From positions 20,725,201-20,789,200 of the forward strand of contig OX463835.1 in the NCBI GenBank assembly GCA_949825045.1: a stretch of DNA of 64,000 nt. Reading direction: 5' to 3'. Shown here in pieces: positions 1-9,400 of this stretch. The stretch's first letter is position 1. The number at the start of each line of letters is the position of its first letter. Origin of the DNA: Argyresthia goedartella. Its lineage: Eukaryota; Arthropoda; Insecta; Lepidoptera; Argyresthiidae. The translations under genes and the position numbers were made by a program. The notes under the pieces were generated by a model. The model was not told where the DNA came from. It worked only from the letters and a program-made list of their open reading frames with translations, and did no database searches.

Positions 1-330
1 CAGGGCAAAATACTGCGGTAATTTAGGTGAAGGGTAAAGGGGATGAGCGAAGCGAAGCCCCCTTTATCCTTCGTGTTAGGTTGAACATGTAAGAACAACA
101 AAAAATACTTAAAACATAAACTTAAGTACACAAAACATGAAAAGAAGTTTGGTGATCATTTATCCAAACACAATTTGGTGGACATTTATCCATTCTGGCA
201 GTCATTTCGAATTTATTGGTAGTAAAATAGGTGCGTTTTTGGTCATCCTTTAAAAACATAAGCCATAGTTTAATATACAGGATAGACCTATGTGCTCTGA
301 ATAGATACATACATATATTACTGATCTATT
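1..330 (+). repeat. Dispersed repeat with module M, copy 1
   Basis: The first 115 bases are a copy of the recurrent module called M here: a CAGGGCAAAATACTGCGG start, a short GC-rich hairpin (GAGCGAAGCGAAGCCCCC), then GTTAGGTTGAACATGTAAGAAC. The following roughly 210 bases match 37615-37735 nearly base for base. The left end lies outside the window, so its terminal repeat cannot be judged. Confidence 0.7.
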
Positions 331-418
331 GAACTAACTGCTAGATACACTACATACACAAGTACATGAATATTATATAAAAATATAAATCACATAAATA
401 AACTAATATATACAAAGC

Positions 419-590
419 TCAAATCTTGGATAGAGAAAGATAATGCTCCTTCAAACGATTCTTGAAGACTGGGAGAGATGGACTATCTCTGATAGTGCAG
501 GTAAGCGAGTTCCAAAGAGTGATCGCCCTCAATCGAAACCAGTGCTGATAACTCTGTCTACCACGCGAGAGGTGCAAACTTTTCATTTGC
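419..590 (-). pseudogene. Jockey/CR1-type LINE ORF2 C-terminus, fragment
   Basis: Reading the minus strand from about 560 to the TGA at 419-421 gives the typical tail of a non-LTR retrotransposon ORF2: an RLRAI-LWNSL motif, then RDSPSLPVFKNRLKEHYLSL and a stop. Only the last 50 or so codons are recognisable. The reverse transcriptase and endonuclease are absent, as expected for a 5'-truncated copy. The class is clear but the exact clade is not. Confidence 0.65.
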
Positions 591-723
591 AATTATTTAG
601 CCGCAAATCAATTTCGTATTTGGCTATATCACGTAAATAACATACCGGACGAGTATTTCCTTATCCGTATTGAATTCGTCTCCTCGTCGTTACCAAATCA
701 ATACGGTTATGGAAATTCATTAA

Positions 724-1044
724 GGGAAATATTAAACTTCACATCAAAAATACTGATTTGCACCGCAAATATACTGATTTTCACAGCAAATATACTGATT
801 TTCACAGCAAATATACTGATTTTCACAGCAAATATACTGATTTTCACAGAAAATATCAGGGCAAAATACTGCGGTAGCTTAGGTGAAGGTAAAGGGGGTG
901 AGTGTACCGAAGCCCCCTTTATCCTTCTTATTAGGTTGACCATGTAAGAACAACAAAAATACTTAAAACATTAAAGTGTTTTTCTTGATTGAATGGCAAA
1001 AATACTTAACATCTGTATTTTTGATGTGCGATTAAATACTAGCC
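724..1044 (+). mobile_element. MITE family 1 (Mutator-like by TSD), with module M
   Basis: The left end reads GGGAAATATTAAAC then CACATCAAAAATAC. The right end, reverse-complemented, reads GGCTAGTATTTAATCGCACA then TCAAAAATAC. The element is flanked by the exact 9-base direct repeat ATTCATTAA at 715-723 and 1045-1053. A 9-base target duplication suggests the Mutator/MULE group, which is an inference. Inside are a 21-bp tandem repeat and module M (856-970). No coding capacity. Confidence 0.7.
774..850 (+). repeat. 21-bp tandem repeat inside the MITE
   Basis: About 3.6 copies of a 21-bp unit built around CAAATATACTGATTTTCACAG. The unit is a variant of the subterminal sequence of the host MITE, so it looks like a local expansion of the left end. 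Confidence 0.8.
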
Positions 1045-1053
1045 ATTCATTAA

Positions 1054-1465
1054 TGCCCCGTGAGCGTATCGATTTTGTCTCCTCGTATTGACGAAATCAA
1101 TACGATGGTCGTGTAAATATTGTCTTACATAATAATCGCCGTAACCATATTGGCCTCGGCAACAGGTGGGGACGAAGTCCATACGGTTACGGTGCAAGTT
1201 CCTTATGCAGTTTTGCTCGTCCTAAAAACGTATCGTTCTTAACCTCTCATTAATTTTACCTTTTTGAAGGAAAATGATCTATACAAGTATAGATAATATT
1301 AATTATCTCTTTCAAACTTTCTTTCTTATTACTTTGCTAAAACATTGCAAAGTTGGCAACTTTAGGTTTGTTTACATCGTATTGTTTTCTCGGCAAGCTT
1401 TTTCGTAACCTCCAATTAAGAACCGGTAAAATTATTCGTGCCGTCGAGGCCTTTGGAAGGATTTT
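1054..1465. other. No gene seen
   Basis: After the rest of the split repeat (to about 1215) the sequence is AT-rich with short ORFs only. I see no domain, splice-bounded exon or recognisable repeat from about 1215 to 1465. Confidence 0.5.
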
Positions 1466-2137
1466 GAGTGTCAGTTTAAATGAACACACACTTGTGACGT
1501 ACCATGAAGATACAGCGGAAAAGTTTAAATGAACACACACTTGTGACGTACCATGAAGATACAGCGGAAAATATTCATAATATTTTTTACTAAAACCTGT
1601 TCTGTTCTGTATGACGCTAGGTTCAACTAACTAGTGCCACCAATGATATAAAAATACAATTATTTTATGATTCGTTTTTGCAATAAGTGCTCCTGTCATT
1701 TTCTCAATCCTGTTAATAGCTATTTTTAGGACCTACCTAGGATCTAGAACCTATTGCTAAAAATCTCGCACTAAATATTTATCATTGGTGGCCGTAGTTA
1801 GCTGCGCTTAGAGTCTCAATCTCCTCGAGAGACATAGAGTGTACGCTTATGGGAGTTTCTTTTTTATACAAAAAAAAAATACATAACCGTATTGATTTCG
1901 TCAACACGAGGAGACGAAATCGATACGCTCATGGGGCATAAATGAATTTCCATAACCGTGTTGATATGGGGACGAATTCATATGGGGACGTATTGATATG
2001 GGGACGAAGTGGGAACAAATTCAATACGGATAAGGAAATACGCATACCGGACGGATCAGTCTTTTCTCAATAACACTCCTATCTTGTAACAATAAACAAT
2101 ACCAGACGATAAATCGGGTGACATTGTAACATGTCAT
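1466..2137 (+). repeat. 672-bp tandem duplication, unit 1
   Basis: Unit 1 starts GAGTGTCAGTTTAAATGAAC, and the same sequence restarts at 2138. The only differences I noticed are single substitutions such as GGCCGTAG versus GGCCCTAG. Each unit opens with a direct repeat of about 48 bp containing CTTGTGACGTACCATGAAG. No coding content is evident. Confidence 0.9.
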
Positions 2138-2805
2138 GAGTGTCAGTTTAAATGAACACACACTTGTGACGTACCATGAAGATACAGCGGAAAAGTTTAA
2201 ATGAACACACACTTGTGACGTACCATGAAGATACAGCGGAAAATATTCATAATATTTTTTACTAAAACCTGTTCTGTTCTGTATGACGCTAGGTTCAACT
2301 AACTAGTGCCACCAATGATATAAAAATACAATTATTTTATGATTCGTTTTTGCAATAAGTGCTCCTGTCATTTTCTCAATCCTGTTAATAGCTATTTTTA
2401 GGACCTACCTAGGATCTAGAACCTATTGCTAAAAATCTCGCACTAAATATTTATCATTGGTGGCCCTAGTTAGCTGCGCTTAGAGTCTCAATCTCCTCGA
2501 GAGACATAGAGTGTACGCTTATGGGAGTTTCTATTTTATACAAAAAAAAAATACATAACCGTATTGATTTCGTCAACACGAGGAGACGAAATCGATACGC
2601 TCATGGGGCATAAATGAATTTCCATAACCGTGTTGATATGGGGACGAATTCATATGGGGACGTATTGATATGGGGACGAAGTGGGAACAAATTCAATACG
2701 GATAAGGAAATACGCATACCGGACGGATCAGTCTTTTCTCAATAACACTCCTATCTTGTAACAATAAACAATACCAGACGATAAATCGGGTGACATTGTA
2801 ACATG
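2138..2805 (+). repeat. 672-bp tandem duplication, unit 2
   Basis: Nearly identical second unit, ending after ACATTGTAACATGT where the two copies diverge. The very high identity implies a recent duplication or a duplicated haplotype in the assembly. Confidence 0.9.
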
Positions 2806-3290
2806 TATTAGTTGCTCGGTTTGGCGTGGGATTAGTAATACCATATACGCAAGAGTTCCGTTCAGCAGCCTTTAGAGATGGAATCCTAAATTGCATGATT
2901 ACTAGATTCCGCCCTTGACTTCGTCCGTGTGCGATTTCCGGGATAATAACTAGCCTATATGTAACTCCAGCTTATAATCTATCTGTGTGCCAAACTTCAT
3001 CCAAATCCATACGGTATTTTTTGCGTGAAATCATCCATCCATCCATCCATCCCTTCATCCAAATAAATTTTTATATTTATAATATTAGTGGAATATGTAT
3101 CAGTTTTGATTATAATGCATGCATTGTGACGGATCCAATACACCTTTTCCTTCTGGTTATGTAGTCTTGTCCGTTTGCAGATTACATTTTTTATGATAAT
3201 GATATGATAACTGTCGTACAGTAAAACGATCCTCGGCTTCGTGTAAAAAAAAAATAAGTTCATCCATTTTTACATTAATTGAAATAAAAT
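2806..3290. other. No gene; short (ATCC)n tract
   Basis: A CATC/ATCC microsatellite of about seven units occurs at about 3030-3058. The rest is AT-rich without a supported gene. Confidence 0.5.
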
Positions 3291-3299
3291 CCACCCCCC

Positions 3300-4240
3300 C
3301 CTTGTAACAAAAAGTGGGGAAAAACCTGTTCTTCCCAACCAGTGGAATAGGTGAAATAAGTGGAAAAGTATCCCCCACTAGTAGCGAAAAGTGGAAAAAA
3401 CCCGTTCTTTCCAACCAGTAGGGATATGTGGAATAGGTGAAATAAGTGGAAGGATATGTGGAATAGGTGAAATAAGTGGAAAAGTATCCCCCGCCTAGTA
3501 GCGGAAAGTGGAAAAAACCCGTTCTTTCCAACCAGTAGGGATATGTGGAATAGGTGAAATAAGTGGAAGGATATGTGGAATAGGTGAAATAAGTGGAAAA
3601 GTATCCCCCCCCTAGTAGCGAAAAGTGGAAAAAACCCGTTCTTTCCAACCAGTAGGGATATGTGGAATAGGTGAAATAAGTGGAAAAGTATCCCCCCCCC
3701 TAGTAGCGAAAAGTGGAAAAAACCCGTTCTTTCCAACCAGTAGGGATATGTGGAATAGGTGAAATAAGTGGAAGCATATGTGGAATAGGTGAAATAAGTG
3801 GAAAAGTATCCCCCCCTAGTAGCGAAAAGTGGAAAAAACCCGTTCTTTAATACCAGTAGGGATATGTGGAATAGGTGAAATAAGTGGAAAAGTATCCCCC
3901 CCTAGTAGCGAAAAGTGGAAAAAACCCGTTATTTCCAACAAGTAGGGATATGTGGAATAGGTGAAATAAGTGGAAAAGTATCCCCCCCTAGTAGCGAAAA
4001 GTGGAAAAAACCCGTTTTTTCCAACCAGTAGGGATATGTGGAATAGGTGAAATAAGTGGAAAAGTATCCCCCCCTAGTAGCGAAAAGTGGAAAAAACCCG
4101 TTCTTCCCAGCCAGTAGGGATATGTGGAATAGGTGAAATAAATGGAAAAGTATCCCCCCTTGTAGCGAAAAGTGGAAAAAACCCGTTCTTTCCAACCAGT
4201 AGGGATATGTGGAATAGGGGAAATAAGTGGAAAAGTATAT
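3300..4240 (+). repeat. Long-unit minisatellite, about 88-118 bp per unit
   Basis: About nine to ten units share the order GAAATAAGTGGAAAAGTATC, a C-run, TAGTAGCGAAAAGTGG, CCCGTTCTTTCCAACCAG, TAGGGATATGTGGAATAGG. Longer units carry an internal duplication of the GGATATGTGGAATAGGTG block. The C-run varies from five to about ten bases. Minus-strand reading frames (FHLFHLFHIS and similar) come from the repeat and are not a gene. Confidence 0.95.
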
Positions 4241-4330
4241 GTGTGTGTGTAAAAGGAGCTTTATTCCAGCAAACCATGATGGATAGGAAAGGTGATGGTG
4301 GAGCGGGGGACGATCTGCGCGTACAATAAA
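4240..4330 (-). repeat. LINE 3'-tail fragment
   Basis: CAGCAAACCATGATGGATAG matches, allowing for changes, the minus-strand LINE tail at 38262-38330. It is a short decayed piece with no ORF. Confidence 0.4.
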
Positions 4331-4619
4331 ACTCTATAAGTATATACTACGAGTAATATAAACTACAAACAATATTGTACTGATAACCCTAATTACTACA
4401 ATTACTTACACAATAACTTAAATTCAACGTTACAATAGATATAAACCGTATATTACACTAATACATACCAATATATATAATTTAAAATATGTGTTATGGC
4501 CGGAAGCAAGGATAGTGAGAATCATTTGTTGGCAGATATTATCATCTCCTACAGCTTTGGAGCTAATTGCTAGAAATGATTTCTTAACCGTATCGCTTCC
4601 AACATTGCTCAGGTTGAAA
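4331..4619. other. AT-rich spacer, no gene seen
   Basis: The stretch is AT-rich with no ORF of note. Minus-strand LINE homology may extend a little into its right end. Confidence 0.4.
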
Positions 4620-4633
4620 GGAGTGGTGTTGGG

Positions 4634-5640
4634 TCATGACCTAGAGCGCAGTCTCTGAAGAGTGGCTTCCTTGATAGAAGGGTCCATTACAACTGATGGA
4701 CCAGAGAGGAATTGATTGAGAGCGTTCAGATCAACATCCCCCGAATGCATTTCCTGGGATTTGCCAATACCAAGTGTCCTGAGGAATTTCCACACCTGAG
4801 CTGGGGTGTACCTTTCGATACACTCGAAGATGTGGCGGCGCTTATCGTCGCGACAGAGACGATTGCATCGATTGCGAAGGCATTTGTGGGAGAGAAAGTT
4901 GTCATCTGTTGGATCCCTTTTGTATTTACACTTAGCGCGATTTCTCTTGGCCATGAGGCGCTTGATAGCATCGTTTAGCCAGGGCGCCGGCAGGTGTTTC
5001 ACCCTGACTTTCTTAATGGGAGCGTGTTTGTCGTAAAGTCACAAGACAAATTTTGTCGTCAATGTTCTTGCTCAAGATTACAGGGGAACAATCGACAAGT
5101 GAGACGTCAGTCCTAAGGGACTCCAGGTCTATGCCTTTGAAGCTTCGAATATTTATGAAAGTTGTTCAGCTCTTCGGACACCTAATCTTATAGGAGAGGT
5201 AGATGAGATCGTGAAAGGAGAAAGGAGAGTTTAATTGACCGTGAGAGGCAACCTTATCCAAGTTGGAGACGATGATGATGTCTAGAAGAGAGGGAGAACA
5301 TTGCGGCTGGAAATGAGTGACCTCATATGGACCTGAGATTGGCAGAACGGGAATTGTTTTTAGGAGACAGGTATTGAAATCCCCAAGAATGAGAGTGTCG
5401 TCGTAAATTGGGGTCAAATCATTAAGAAGGAATTCAAAGGTGTCGAAGTAGTCAACACGAAGAGAGGGGCTATAGAGGACACCAAGCAGCACCTTATTGT
5501 GATGAAAAACAATTTCAAGGAAGAGGTATTCAGCAGACTCGGAGTGCTGACTAGGGGATGCATTGATCACCTTACACGCAATTTCCGCATGCATTCTGTC
5601 GTTCCTATGTAGCCTGAATGCTGGAAGAGAGTAGAGAGTC
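4634..5640 (-). pseudogene. Jockey/CR1-type LINE: endonuclease and linker, decayed
   Basis: Two minus-strand reading blocks are in the order expected for a LINE ORF2. Block 5594-5166 resembles the C-terminal half of an AP-type endonuclease, with LILGDFNTCLL (the GDFN motif) followed by SPSLLDIIIVSN and HGQLNSPFSFHDLI. The last motif is normally S-x-H-D, so SFHD may be a decayed or lineage variant. Block 5002-4634 is the basic linker before the reverse transcriptase (HLPAPWLNDAIKRLMAKRN, then RRHIFECIERYTPAQVWKFL). A frameshift or short loss separates them, and the reverse transcriptase is absent at lower coordinates. It is not functional. Confidence 0.75.
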
Positions 5641-5731
5641 CACGCTTAAGGACGACTCAGAGACAAGGATGCCGTCCACACGTTGCTCACAAAAAGCCTC
5701 TAGTAACTAGTGTGAAATCTTTGAGCATTGT

Positions 5732-5833
5732 TAATAATATAATAATAATAATAATACGTTGGACACTATTTGCACACATTGATCTAGCCCCAAACTAGGA
5801 TTCCCCGTATCTTGGGTACTAGACAACGATACG
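5732..5833 (-). mobile_element. SINE-A, 3' part only
   Basis: On the minus strand this is the body and tail of SINE-A: GTATCGTTGTCTAGTACCCA, CCTAGTTTGGGGCTAGATCA, and a tail ending in (TAT)n. The tRNA-like head is missing. Confidence 0.75.
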
Positions 5834-5844
5834 TGATGTGCACT

Positions 5845-5987
5845 ATGTTCCGATTTTTCCCTGACCCACCAAAGACAGTCCTAAGTTTGACGAAAAGCGG
5901 TTCTTCCACAGTAGAAATGTCGCTTTCCGCACTAATGAATTCATCGCTAGAAGCACACGACACTAAGCTATCGTTATGGAAATCCAT
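5845..5987 (-). other. Short open frame of unknown origin
   Basis: The minus strand reads about 47 codons from ATG at 5987, rich in Ser, Glu and Asp, with no stop before it runs into SINE-A. The composition looks protein-like, but no family is recognised and no clear splice sites were found. It could be a fragment of a transposon ORF or a chance frame. Confidence 0.2.
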
Positions 5988-6156
5988 ACCATAGTCTTCG
6001 TTTCAGTAATTCATATTTTTTTTCAAAATGGCGGAGATAGGGTGTTGAAAATGTAAAAAAAACGCTACAGCCTAAACGCCATGAAAGATTTTAACATATT
6101 AGGTGTCTTTGGATTTGTGGGGGCCGTGAGATTGACGTGAGCTATAATCATATTAC

Positions 6157-6252
6157 AGTCTTCACAAAATAAAAGGCCCGGTGACAGCGTCCGTGTCACT
6201 GACGTAATAATGGCGCTGTTTGGCCCGCCGGGCCTTTTATTTTGTGAAGACT
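6157..6252. repeat. Perfect 25-bp inverted repeat, palindromic MITE-like
   Basis: The left arm at 6157-6181 (AGTCTTCACAAAATAAAAGG then CCCGG) and the right arm at 6228-6252 are exact reverse complements, with a 46-base centre. The centre itself holds ACAGCG and CGCTGT. It ends 65 bases before the first exon in the window. It may be a tiny palindromic DNA element. Confidence 0.85.
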
Positions 6253-6317
6253 AGTTAATAGTCAATCTATATAATTCAGATCGCAAAATGTAGTTAAAAT
6301 AAAACCTTATATTTCAG

Positions 6318-6480
6318 TGTCAATCTCGCTGCTCGGCCTCGCATTCGGTGCAGCGTCGTGGGGCGTGCTCGCGTCACGCGGCGGACGCAGGCGCGCGTTG
6401 CTCTCCGCGCTGGCAGTGAACGCGTTATTTGCCACTGTCGCCGCGTTCATGCCGACGTACGGGACTGCTATGTGCGCTAG
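6318..6480 (+). CDS. SV2-like gene, exon 1 of those in the window
   Basis: Acceptor ATTTCAG, donor CTAG/GTGAGC. It enters with two bases of a split codon and leaves with two (AG). It encodes residues 1-53 of the partial protein: a transmembrane helix (LLGLAFGAASWGVLA), the A-loop SRGGRRRALL and the next helix ending PTYGTAMCAR. In SV2 relatives this is the region around G-G-L-A-D-R-L-G-R-R; the acidic residue is missing here. GC content is far above the surrounding intron. Confidence 0.85.
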
Positions 6481-9400
6481 GTGAGCTGCATTTCGGGGCG
6501 AAAATCCAAATTAAAGGGGATTTCTGGGCGGAAACCTTCATCAACGGGGATTTTCGTGGATAAACTTTACCAGTGGGTATTTATGGAACTCTGAATTCGG
6601 CGTAGCGAGCGGTGACTCTCCGCGTTGGCAGGCAAATTTGCTTTTCTGGAAAATACGAAAAATAACTCACCCTTAAAACTAGAAAGGGCATGTAACAGTT
6701 TTGGCATATTGTCTAAAAATCATGATTTCTGCAGCCCGTGATGAAACCAGTGTTGATCGATAGAGTATTATCTTACAAACGAATGTCTGTAATTATAAAT
6801 TACTAAAACGATATACTTTTCGAGATATCTGACTTCAATGAGCGACAAAAAAAACTTTTTTGCACTTTGTACTCCGACTTCTGGTAAAGTATATATAATT
6901 TCATAATTACACACATTTCATCGATTTACTCTCTGGCCGCAGATATCTAGATTTTTAAAAAAACGGTATGCCAGTCTCCATACAAAAATGTTGGAAAAAA
7001 TTACCCAAAAAATAACAATGCTAGGGGATTTAGTTTGGGAAATTCTAAACCGCACATCAAAAATACTGATTTGCGTAGCAAATATCCCTTATATTTGCTT
7101 CGGCAGCTTAGGTGAGGGGTAAAGGGGGGGGGGGGGCTTTATCGTTCGTGTTAGGTTCAACATGAAACATAAACTTGAGTACACATAAAATATTGAAAAC
7201 ATAAAAAGTGTTTTTGTTGATCCTCTTTTGCTGTGCAAATCAGTATTTTTGATGTGCGATTAAATGCTAGCCATTTAGTTTTCTAGATCAGCGCTATGAT
7301 TTCCCCACAGATTCTGCTCAGCCATCGGGTCAGGCGGTATCATTCCCACGGTCTTCTCCTACCTAGCGGAGTTCGTGCCCCGCAGCCACCGCCGCCGCTC
7401 GCTGGCCCCACTGATCCTGGCCCTAGCGCTAGGCGGGGTGTACGCCGGGGCTGTTGCGATGGCGTTGCTGCCGTATACGGCGGTGGCCACGCATAGAGAG
7501 AACCGTGAACACTTTAGCGCGTGGCATAGGTGACGATTTCGTTATTTTACATTATTTAGTAGAAATCCGTCACTGGAGGCGGTTTTTGGAAAATAATTCC
7601 AAAAATCCTCATAGTGGCAAGTTGAGAAGGATTTATGGAATTTTGGCCAAAAAATCTTACCAGTCGGAATGTGTCCGAATCGATGGTTAACAATCGTTTT
7701 TGGAAATATATGGTCACGTTTAGCCATATTCAATTATAATTGACTAGTCATTCAATTATATGTTGCTAGACATTATAATAACATCTGCCTCAACATTCAA
7801 TAATGATTGGCTAGACATTCAATAATATCTGGCTCGACATTCAATAATATCTGTCTATACATTCAATAATAATTGGCTAGACATTCAATAACATCTGGCT
7901 CCACATTCAATAATAATTGGCTAGACATTCAATAACATATGGCTCGACATTCAATAATATCTGTCTATACATTCAATAATAATTGGCTAGACATTCAATA
8001 ACATCTGGCTCCATATTCAATAATAATTGGCTAGACATTCAATAATATCTGGCTCGACATTCAATAATATCTGGCTCGACATTCAATAATATCTGGCTAT
8101 ACATTCAATTACATCTAGCTCCACATTCAATAATAATTGGCTAGACATTCAATAATATCTGGATCGACATTCAATAATATCTGGCTCGACATTCAATAAT
8201 ATCTGGCTATACATTCAATTACATCTAGCTCCACATTCAATAATAATTGGCTAGTCATTCAATAATATCTGGCTATACATTCAATAACATCTGGCTACAT
8301 TCAATAATATCTGGCTAGAAATTCAATAACATTTGGCTAGACATACAATAACATCTGGCCAGATATTCGATGGTAGCTGGACTAGACATTCAAATATATA
8401 TGGCTAGACATTCAATAATATCTGGCTAGACATTCGATAATAGCTGACTAGACATTCAAATATACCAGGCTAGACATTCAATAATATCTGGCTAGACATT
8501 CGATAATAGCTGACTAGACATTCAAATATACCAGGCTAGACATTCAATAATATCTGGCTAGACATTCAATAAAATTAGGCTAGACATTCAATAACACTTG
8601 GCTAGATCCACTAGATCCAATCCACAATATCTGGCTAAACATTTAATTATATTTAGCTAGGGATTCAATAACATCTGGCCAGAAATTCAATAATATTTGG
8701 CTATTCATTCAATTATATCTGGCTAGATATTCAATATATAATACGCTATACATTCAATACGACAGTTAAGGTGAGTCTATAAGTGAGTCTATAATCATAA
8801 ACATTTACATACAGGCACATACGTCTGGTCCATACGTTATAATGCCCTAGGTGGCGTCAGAGATTTATAAGACTACACTAGCGCCACCAGACTCAGATTA
8901 GACCTCAATATCATACAAAACATGATCGTAAATGTCGCGTCTTATTGCAACGATGTGATGGCGCAATGGGTTTGATATAAGTTGCGCAATGTTCTGGATT
9001 CAAATCCAAGTTTTTTTTAGTGCTTAAGTTTTCTTGTAAGTTGGTACGGAACACTTTTGGCCCCATAAAATGCCCCACGAATTCAAAATAATTGTGTTAC
9101 CAAAAACAGACAGAAATACGTACAGTGTACCAAATTTAAGTTTAGTCGTTTCAGAATTAGGTAGTTTAATATTACTTTTTCACACCTAGGACAGACAGGA
9201 GTGATCCTTTGATACTAAAAATATGCGTGAAGCACCGTATACGTCTTAGAAAGTAAATTACAATTGATCGCAATACTATTTGTAGTACATTTAAATCACA
9301 CACAATGAGGATCGAACCACGATCAACCACATGAAAGTCTGACGATGGACGGCTCGGCCATCCACCTTGCTGATAAGAGCGGCGAATATTACAAGTAGGT

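Larger units (their letters stand above)
645..1215. repeat. Dispersed repeat related to the 1880-2050 unit, split by a MITE
   Basis: The stretch carries several inverted variants of a CGTATTGATTTCGTC and GGAGACGAAAT motif pair. The same motifs occur in opposite orientation at about 1885-2050 and 2560-2720. A MITE (724-1044) sits in the middle, so the original repeat was continuous from about 645-723 to 1054-1215. Confidence 0.45.

Noticed and set aside
3157..4277. Minus-strand proteins of 88 to 163 residues rich in FHLFHLFHIS
   Set aside because: They are translations of the long-unit minisatellite.
1..6317. Search for the missing 5' exons of the SV2-like gene
   Set aside because: No GC-rich, splice-bounded frame of the right phase with transporter-like helices was found here. 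The exons probably lie upstream of the window.
7737..8760. CRISPR-like array; also 24842-25525 and 34561-35142
   Set aside because: Repeats are contiguous without unique spacers, and the genome is a eukaryote. They are minisatellites.
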